From assembly GCF_021209385.1 (NCBI RefSeq), contig NZ_JAJOIL010000010.1:1-38206 (forward strand): 38,206 bases of DNA, in the 5' to 3' direction. The notes beneath the pieces were generated by a model, which worked only from the letters and a program-made list of their open reading frames with translations, was not told the DNA's origin and made no database searches. Below, one piece after another: positions 33,147-38,206 of this stretch (the first letter of the stretch is position 1; each line of letters opens with the position of its first letter). The stretch is from Seleniivibrio sp. (GTDB lineage: Bacteria > Chrysiogenota > Deferribacteres > Deferribacterales > Geovibrionaceae). The position numbers were made by a program, and so were the translations under genes.

Positions 33147-34187
33147 ATGAATTTCCTTAACGACAGAGAAGAGGCAGTTCTTAAAACTATCATTGAAGAA
33201 TTTGTGCAGAGCAACGAACCAGTGGGTTCAAGGCACATTTCAAAGACAGGTCCGCTGAAACTCGGTCCCGCCTCCATTCGCAACATAATGAGCGATCTGG
33301 AGGAAAAGGGATATATACTTCAGCCCCATACATCTGCGGGCAGAGTACCCTCCGACGAGGGATACAGGTATTACATCGACAGACTGGTGACATTCGGTCT
33401 CTCCGACAAGGCTATTCTTGAACAGTTGAAAAGCGACTGCAGTGCAGAAAACATAAACGGCATGTTCAAAAAGGTAAGCGACAATCTGAGCCGTCTTACC
33501 CGTTCAGTGGGGTTTGTCATCTCCCCGAAGCTCAACACAATGCTTCTGAAACATATTGAGTTCATAAGACTGGACAGCACAACCGTTCTGGCTGTGGTAG
33601 TCGCCAAGACAGGCATCGTGCATAACGTCATGATAGACGTTCCGCCATCTGTGACAGAAAGCGAGCTGACACAGATAAGCAATTATCTGAACACCCATTT
33701 TACAGACAAAAGCCTTATGGAAGTAAAAACATCCATTCTGGACGAGATGCGCCGCGATAAAAACCGTATGGACACTCTCGTACAGAATGTTATGAACGTT
33801 ACCGAAAGGGTCTTTCAGAACACTGATTTCGGACAGGACATAATCGTCAGCGGGACAACGACAATTCTCGACCTGCCGGAATTCAGCGACGTATCGAGAC
33901 TCAAGGGGCTTTTTCAGACTTTCGAGGAGAAAAAATTCATCTTTGATATTCTGGACAAGTGCCAGAACGCCACAGGGGTGAACATCTTCATAGGTTCCGA
34001 AATAGGGCGCTCCGAAGTGAGCGAGCTTGGTCTTGTAACAAAGACCTATTCCAGAGGCGGAAACGTCATAGGTATGCTCGGCATCATAGGTCCCAAAAGG
34101 ATGCGCTACACAGACGTGGTTTCCGTTGTGGACTGCTCCGCCGAACTTGTTTCAGGCATAATGGGCAAATTTTTAGAGAATAAATAA
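33147..34187 (+). CDS. hrcA: Heat-inducible transcription repressor HrcA
   Basis: A 346-residue repressor. The N-terminal winged helix (about 1-75, EEAVLKTIIEEFVQSNEPVG and ASIRNIMSDLEEKGYI) binds CIRCE. A GAF-like dimerisation region follows, with the family motif GTTTILDLPEFSDV (about 235-248), and the C-terminus reads GIIGPKRMRYTDVVSVV. HrcA needs chaperone assistance to stay active, which couples derepression to protein misfolding. It is the first gene of hrcA-grpE-dnaK. Confidence 0.97.
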   Translation: MNFLNDREEAVLKTIIEEFVQSNEPVGSRHISKTGPLKLGPASIRNIMSDLEEKGYILQPHTSAGRVPSDEGYRYYIDRLVTFGLSDKAILEQLKSDCSAENINGMFKKVSDNLSRLTRSVGFVISPKLNTMLLKHIEFIRLDSTTVLAVVVAKTGIVHNVMIDVPPSVTESELTQISNYLNTHFTDKSLMEVKTSILDEMRRDKNRMDTLVQNVMNVTERVFQNTDFGQDIIVSGTTTILDLPEFSDVSRLKGLFQTFEEKKFIFDILDKCQNATGVNIFIGSEIGRSEVSELGLVTKTYSRGGNVIGMLGIIGPKRMRYTDVVSVVDCSAELVSGIMGKFLENK

Positions 34188-34200
34188 GAGGAAATAGATA

Positions 34201-34725
34201 ATGGAAGAAATGGAAAACAAAGAGCAGCAGGAAGAGACGCTGAAAGACGAACTTACTCTTCTGCGCGAACAGAACGAACGCCTCGCCGAGGCGCTCGCCG
34301 CCGCAAAGGACAGCGAACTGCGCTCTCTGGCGGAGATGGACAACGTGCGCAAAAGGCTCACAAAGGAGTTTGACGACAAACTGAAATACTCCAACCTGAA
34401 CCTGATATCCGCGCTGTTCCCCGTTATGGACAACTTTGAAATGGCGCTCAGCCACATATCCACGGAAAACCCTGTGGAGGTTCTGAAAGAGGGCGTTCAG
34501 CTCACCCTGAAACAGATGGGCGAAACCCTTGAAAAATACGGTCTGAAAGAGATCGAGCTTACTGTAGGCGACGATTTCAACCCGCAATTCCACGAGGCGC
34601 TGATGGTTGACTGCGACGAAAATTATGAAGACAACAAGATACTTATGGTTCTGCAAAAAGGATACACCCTCCACGGCAGAGTGGTTCGCCCCTCAAAAGT
34701 GAAGGTCAACAAAAGGAATAAGTAA
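34201..34725 (+). CDS. grpE: Nucleotide exchange factor GrpE
   Basis: A 174-residue cochaperone. An acidic N-terminus and long coiled coil (about 1-65, EMENKEQQEETLKDELTLL) lead into the beta-wing head. Typical segments are AEMDNVRKRLTKE, LFPVMDNFEMAL and FNPQFHEALM. It releases ADP from DnaK. The gap to hrcA is 13 bases and to dnaK 27 bases. Confidence 0.97.
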   Translation: MEEMENKEQQEETLKDELTLLREQNERLAEALAAAKDSELRSLAEMDNVRKRLTKEFDDKLKYSNLNLISALFPVMDNFEMALSHISTENPVEVLKEGVQLTLKQMGETLEKYGLKEIELTVGDDFNPQFHEALMVDCDENYEDNKILMVLQKGYTLHGRVVRPSKVKVNKRNK

Positions 34726-34752
34726 AAAATTATACATTCTCAGGAGGAAACA

Positions 34753-36678
34753 ATGGCAACATCCAAAAAGGTTATCGGTATTGACCTTGGAACCACAAAC
34801 TCATGCGTAAGCATTATGGAGGGCGGTCAGCCCAAAGTTATCGCGAACGCGGAAGGTGCGCTTACAACACCTTCAGTTGTGGCTTTTACAGATTCTGACA
34901 GACTGGTCGGTATGCTGGCAAAAAGACAGGCGATAACTAACCCCGAAAACACAATATTCTCTATTAAACGTCTGATAGGACGTAAATCTGATGCCCCCGA
35001 AGTGGCAAAAGCAAAAAAAGTCCTTCCATATCAGATAGTCGGTTCAGACAACAACGACGCATGGGTTGAAGTTAAAGGTAAAAAATACGCTCCTCAGGAA
35101 GTTTCGGCTATGATTCTTCAAAAGCTGAAATCCACTGCGGAAGACTACCTCGGCGAAACAGTTACAGACGCTGTTATCACCGTTCCCGCATACTTCAACG
35201 ATGCACAGCGTCAGGCAACAAAAGACGCAGGTAAAATTGCCGGTCTTAACGTTCTTCGTATCATCAACGAACCCACAGCCGCAGCTCTTGCATACGGTCT
35301 GGACAAAAAACACGATGAGAAGATCGCAGTATACGACCTTGGCGGCGGTACGTTCGATATCTCCATCCTTGAACTGGGCGACGGCGTATTTGAAGTTAAA
35401 TCTACCAACGGCGATACGTTCCTCGGCGGCGACGACTTCGACATGCGTATAGTTGAGTGGTTGGTGGCTGAATTCCAGAAATCCAACGGAATCGACCTTC
35501 GCAACGACAAAATGGCTCTTCAGCGTCTGAAAGAAGCCGCTGAAAAAGCTAAACACGAACTTTCAACAGCAGGCGAAACAGAAATAAATCTTCCGTTCAT
35601 CACAGCTGATGCAACAGGTCCCAAACACCTTGTTGTTAAGCTTTCCAGAGCAAAATTCGAGTCTCTGGTAATGGACCTTGTTGTAAACTCTCTTGAACCT
35701 TGCAAAAAAGCCCTTCAGGATGCAGGTCTCTCCGCAAGCCAGATCGACGAAGTTATCCTCGTCGGCGGTATGACCCGTATGCCCCTTGTTCAGCAGAAGG
35801 TTAAAGAATTCTTCGGAAAAGAACCCCACAAAGGTATCAACCCCGATGAAGTTGTTGCAGTGGGTGCGGCTATCCAGGGTGCGGTTCTTGCAGGCGACGT
35901 GAAAGACGTTCTTCTGCTCGACGTAACACCTCTGTCACTGGGTATCGAAACTCTGGGCGGCGTTATGACCAAAATAATCCCCAGAAACACAACAATACCC
36001 GCACGTCAGAGCCAGACATTCACAACTGCCGCCGACAGCCAGACCTCAGTTACCATCAGCGTAATTCAGGGCGAACGTGAAATGGCAAACGACAACAAGC
36101 ACATCGGACGTTTCGACCTCGTGGGTATCCCCGCGGCTCCCCGCGGTGTTCCGCAGATCGAAGTTACATTCGACATAGATGCCAACGGTATACTTCACGT
36201 TTCCGCGAAAGATCAGGGAACAGGCAAAGAACAGTCCATCCGCATCACGCCTTCAAGCGGTCTGTCCGACGACGAGATAAACAAAATGGTCAAGGATGCT
36301 GAGCTTAACGCTGACGCGGACAAAAGGAAAAAAGAGCTTGTTGAGGCAAGAAACCAGGCTGATACACTTGTTTACTCAACTGAAAAATCACTGTCCGAAC
36401 ACGGCGACAAAGTTGATGCCCAGACAAAAGAAGCAATCGAAAAAGCTCTTGCCGACCTGAAAGAAAAATCAGCAGGCGAAGACCCCGCAGCTATCAATGC
36501 TGCCATAGAAGAGCTTACAAAATCTGCTCATAAACTTGCCGAAGAGATTTATAAATCTGCGCAGGCACAACAGCAGGAAGCACAATCACCCGACGGAACC
36601 GAACAGGCTCAGCAGGGAAAAACCGCTGACGACGTTGTCGACGCCGAGTTTGAAGAAGTTAAAGACGAAAAGAAATAA
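34753..36678 (+). CDS. dnaK: Chaperone protein DnaK (Hsp70)
   Basis: A 641-residue Hsp70. The ATPase domain (about 1-385) holds [25 protein letters not shown] and LVGGMTRMP. The substrate-binding domain follows the linker [15 protein letters not shown], and the C-terminus ends in the EEVKD-type acidic tail ([10 protein letters not shown]) after a Gln/Ala-rich stretch. AGGAGG precedes the ATG. A strong hairpin after the stop probably ends most transcripts of hrcA-grpE-dnaK. Confidence 0.99.
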   Translation: MATSKKVIGIDLGTTNSCVSIMEGGQPKVIANAEGALTTPSVVAFTDSDRLVGMLAKRQAITNPENTIFSIKRLIGRKSDAPEVAKAKKVLPYQIVGSDNNDAWVEVKGKKYAPQEVSAMILQKLKSTAEDYLGETVTDAVITVPAYFNDAQRQATKDAGKIAGLNVLRIINEPTAAALAYGLDKKHDEKIAVYDLGGGTFDISILELGDGVFEVKSTNGDTFLGGDDFDMRIVEWLVAEFQKSNGIDLRNDKMALQRLKEAAEKAKHELSTAGETEINLPFITADATGPKHLVVKLSRAKFESLVMDLVVNSLEPCKKALQDAGLSASQIDEVILVGGMTRMPLVQQKVKEFFGKEPHKGINPDEVVAVGAAIQGAVLAGDVKDVLLLDVTPLSLGIETLGGVMTKIIPRNTTIPARQSQTFTTAADSQTSVTISVIQGEREMANDNKHIGRFDLVGIPAAPRGVPQIEVTFDIDANGILHVSAKDQGTGKEQSIRITPSSGLSDDEINKMVKDAELNADADKRKKELVEARNQADTLVYSTEKSLSEHGDKVDAQTKEAIEKALADLKEKSAGEDPAAINAAIEELTKSAHKLAEEIYKSAQAQQQEAQSPDGTEQAQQGKTADDVVDAEFEEVKDEKK

Positions 36679-36687
36679 TTTTCTATC

Positions 36688-36719
36688 AAAGGGGCTGGTA
36701 TTATTTTATCAGCCCCTTT
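36688..36719 (+). terminator. Terminator after dnaK
   Basis: AAAGGGGCTG (36688-36697) and CAGCCCCTTT (36710-36719) form a ten-pair stem whose 3' arm ends in T residues. It lies nine bases past the dnaK stop and should reduce read-through into dnaJ. Confidence 0.8.
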
Positions 36720-36732
36720 ATTATGTTCTTCT

Positions 36733-36808
36733 CCCTCCTTTGAAAAAGGAGGGTCTGGGTGGATTTTTTTAATGTAAATCTCCCCTAACTCCTCTTTGTT
36801 AAAGAGGG
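36733..36808. repeat. Dispersed intergenic repeat between dnaK and dnaJ
   Basis: CCCTCCTTT-gaa-AAAGGAGGG (36733-36753) is followed by GGTCTGGGTGG and a T-run, then by a related inverted repeat, CCTCTTT-gtt-AAAGAGG (36791-36807). The first arm pair is identical to that after ackA (23010-23030). The pattern matches a class of intergenic repeats seen in many bacteria. It takes up most of the 152-base gap. Confidence 0.7.
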
Positions 36809-36830
36809 GAACAAGATTTGGAGCAGTATC

Positions 36831-37952
36831 TTGGCTAAAGATTACTATGAAACTCTGGGCGTTAACAAAAACGCCACAGAAACCGAACTGAAAAAAGCAT
36901 ACAGAAAACTCGCCATGCAGTATCACCCCGACAGAAATCAGGGCAACAAAGAGGCGGAAGAAAAATTCAGGGAAATTAACGAGGCATATTCCGTTCTTTC
37001 CGACGGCACTAAGCGTGCGCAGTATGACCAGTACGGAAGGGTCTTTGACGATAAAAACAACGGCTTCGGCGGAGGCGGGGGATTCGGAAACGGAGACACC
37101 ATCTTTGAAGAATTCTTCGGAGACGTTTTCGGCGATTTCTTCGGCACCACCGGAAGCACCAGACGCAAACGCAGACCCCAGAAGGGTACAAACATACAGA
37201 TGGGTCTTGAGATCTCCTTTGAAGAGGCGGCGTTCGGCTGTGAAAAGGAACTCAGCGTACCCAAGACAGAGAATTGCTCACGCTGCGACGGAACAGGCGC
37301 GGAACCGGGTGCTATGGAAACATGCCCCACATGTCACGGTTCAGGAACCATCCAGCGCAGACAGGGGCTTTTCGCCATCAGCACGCCATGCGGCACATGC
37401 GGCGGAACAGGACAGATAATCAAGGAACTCTGCAAAGAATGCCGAGGTGAAGGCACAAAACGCGTCACCACCAAGCTGAGTGTCAAAGTTCCCGCCGGAA
37501 TCGAAGACGGCATGACAATGCGCCTCTCCGGCAAGGGCAATTCCGGCAGTAACGGCGGTCCAGCAGGCGACCTTTTCATTGAAGTGTCTGTCACTCCCCA
37601 CAAACTCTTCAAAAGAGAGGGCAGAGAAATATACATGGAGCTTCCGATATCCTTCGTCGATGCGATACTCGGCAGATCCATAGACATACCAACGCTGAAC
37701 GGATCTGAAAAGATAACCATTAAGGCAGGCTCACAGCCGAGTGACAAAATCATCCTGAAAGGAAAGGGACTTCCCGACGTTCAGGGGATCGGCATCGGAA
37801 ACATGAACATAGAACTTAAGGTTCTCCTGCCCACACAGCTTACCAAAGAGCAGAAGGAGCTTCTGGAACAGTTCGATCTGACAGTTACGGAAGAGACATA
37901 CCACTCCCAGAAATCCCTTTGGGACAGGATGAAAGAGTTTTTTAAAGGATAA
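36831..37952 (+). CDS. dnaJ: Chaperone protein DnaJ
   Basis: A 373-residue Hsp40 with all type I domains. The J domain (about 1-70) has YHPDRN; a Gly/Phe region follows ([12 protein letters not shown]). Four zinc-finger CxxCxGxG repeats are present ([32 protein letters not shown], about 145-215), then the C-terminal substrate domains. The start codon is TTG with GGAG seven bases upstream. It stimulates DnaK ATPase. A terminator and repeat separate it from dnaK, so it may be expressed less or separately. Confidence 0.97.
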   Translation: MAKDYYETLGVNKNATETELKKAYRKLAMQYHPDRNQGNKEAEEKFREINEAYSVLSDGTKRAQYDQYGRVFDDKNNGFGGGGGFGNGDTIFEEFFGDVFGDFFGTTGSTRRKRRPQKGTNIQMGLEISFEEAAFGCEKELSVPKTENCSRCDGTGAEPGAMETCPTCHGSGTIQRRQGLFAISTPCGTCGGTGQIIKELCKECRGEGTKRVTTKLSVKVPAGIEDGMTMRLSGKGNSGSNGGPAGDLFIEVSVTPHKLFKREGREIYMELPISFVDAILGRSIDIPTLNGSEKITIKAGSQPSDKIILKGKGLPDVQGIGIGNMNIELKVLLPTQLTKEQKELLEQFDLTVTEETYHSQKSLWDRMKEFFKG

Positions 37953-37958
37953 AAAGAT

Positions 37959-37976
37959 GGCGGCTTTTATGCCGCC
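37959..37976. terminator. Hairpin after dnaJ
   Basis: GGCGGC (37959-37964) pairs with GCCGCC (37971-37976), six bases past the dnaJ stop. No T-run follows on the plus strand; on the minus strand ATCTTTTT follows, so it would work better for transcripts coming from the right. Confidence 0.5.
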
Positions 37977-37989
37977 TCAGATTGTTGAC

Positions 37990-38021
37990 AAACGCCATGT
38001 AATTGCAATTACATGGCGTTT
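37990..38021. repeat. 32-bp perfect palindrome before the transposase gene
   Basis: The 16-base arm AAACGCCATGTAATTG (37990-38005) is followed directly by its exact complement (38006-38021), with no loop spacer. It lies 17 bases before the transposase start. It may block read-through transcription into the insertion sequence, act as an operator, or be the target site chosen by the element. Confidence 0.9.
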
Positions 38022-38037
38022 TCTGTTATATTATGTG

Positions 38038-38206
38038 ATGCTTAAAGAGACAGAAGACCAATTTCAAACAGAACTTTACCTTAACATAGATGACCTTGTC
38101 CCCAAGGATCATCTTCTCCGCAAGATAGCCAGAAGTATCGACTTTCGTTTTATAGAGGCAAAAACGAAAGACTTGTACAGCACCACAGGTCGCCCCGGCA
38201 TTAACC
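38038..38206 (+). CDS. IS1182-like transposase, N-terminal part (runs off the window)
   Basis: The last 169 bases encode an open 56-residue frame with the N-terminal features of IS1182-type DDE transposases: DDLVPKDHLLRKI, then SIDFRFI and YSTTGRPGIN, which matches the family's YSxxGRPxID. The catalytic DDE part lies outside. The start may be ATG 38038 or GTG 38035; neither has a Shine-Dalgarno. The left end of the element must lie between the dnaJ stop and here, but its terminal repeat cannot be fixed without the right end. Confidence 0.85.
   Translation, partial: MLKETEDQFQTELYLNIDDLVPKDHLLRKIARSIDFRFIEAKTKDLYSTTGRPGIN

Noticed and set aside
34084-34674. Minus-strand open frame of 196 codons
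   Set aside because: It is the complement of grpE and the end of hrcA.
1-38206. CRISPR arrays, tRNA and rRNA genes, prophage
   Set aside because: No regularly spaced repeat series, cloverleaf or rRNA-like segment and no phage structural gene was recognised. The only mobile-element gene is the partial transposase at the right edge.

Overview
The window is an ordinary-looking bacterial chromosome segment of about 38 kb, gene-dense, with short intergenic gaps and many ATGA-type overlaps. Gene content and protein style suggest an anaerobic, diderm, probably curved or vibrioid bacterium of the Deferribacterota type (Geovibrio/Denitrovibrio/Seleniivibrio-like). That assignment is inference from the proteins only; there is no rRNA in the window. 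No tRNA, rRNA, CRISPR array or prophage was seen. Layout from left to right. (1) 1-4800, minus strand: a TPP riboswitch with its own promoter, whose target gene lies off the left edge. Next comes a tightly overlapping operon of an RsmB/RsmF-like rRNA methyltransferase, a Csd6/Pgp2-like YkuD protein with two NTF2-like domains, a Csd4/Pgp1-like M99 carboxypeptidase, and acylphosphatase. (2) 4817-9831, plus: trkA-trkH potassium uptake, translationally coupled to the hydrogenase maturation gene hypF. (3) 9890-11080, plus: an HDOD protein with a degenerate receiver domain, which overlaps tail-to-tail with the next block. (4) 11077-17594, minus: parA-parB-bactofilin-tpiA-secG followed by a family-5 substrate-binding lipoprotein (frameshifted) and two Dpp/Opp-type permeases. 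(5) 17757-22545, minus: znuCB-type metal ABC transporter genes, and ruvB-radA-fabI. (6) 22546-23047: a 500-base gene-free region with strong hairpins and a GGA-rich structured segment. (7) 23048-25301, minus: pta-ackA. (8) 25663-29815, plus: an SRPBCC-SDR fusion (TIGR01777 type), an unrecognised multipass membrane protein, murI and a Prx6-type peroxiredoxin. (9) 29816-33049: a MocR-type regulator divergent from a DUF2917-like small gene, two structured intergenic elements and a sirtuin. (10) 33070-37952, plus: the hrcA-grpE-dnaK-dnaJ heat-shock locus with a perfect CIRCE operator. (11) The right edge holds the start of an IS1182-like transposase preceded by a 32-bp perfect palindrome. How parts may work together: the Csd4/Csd6-like enzymes trim peptidoglycan peptides in relatives that have helical cells, and a bactofilin sits 12 kb away behind parAB. 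The window therefore holds two separate modules expected to act on cell shape and polar organisation. TrkAH handles potassium, Pta-AckA makes ATP from acetyl-CoA, and the HrcA-CIRCE circuit controls the chaperones. The observations most worth checking are: a minus-strand RNA candidate at 31982-32194 with ANGGAN hexaloops resembling CsrA-binding sites; the Csd4/Csd6-like pair with a duplicated NTF2 domain; the single-base frameshift in the peptide-binding protein; the direct repeats in front of the MocR gene; and the 13-bp inverted repeats bounding a 178-base element after the peroxiredoxin gene.
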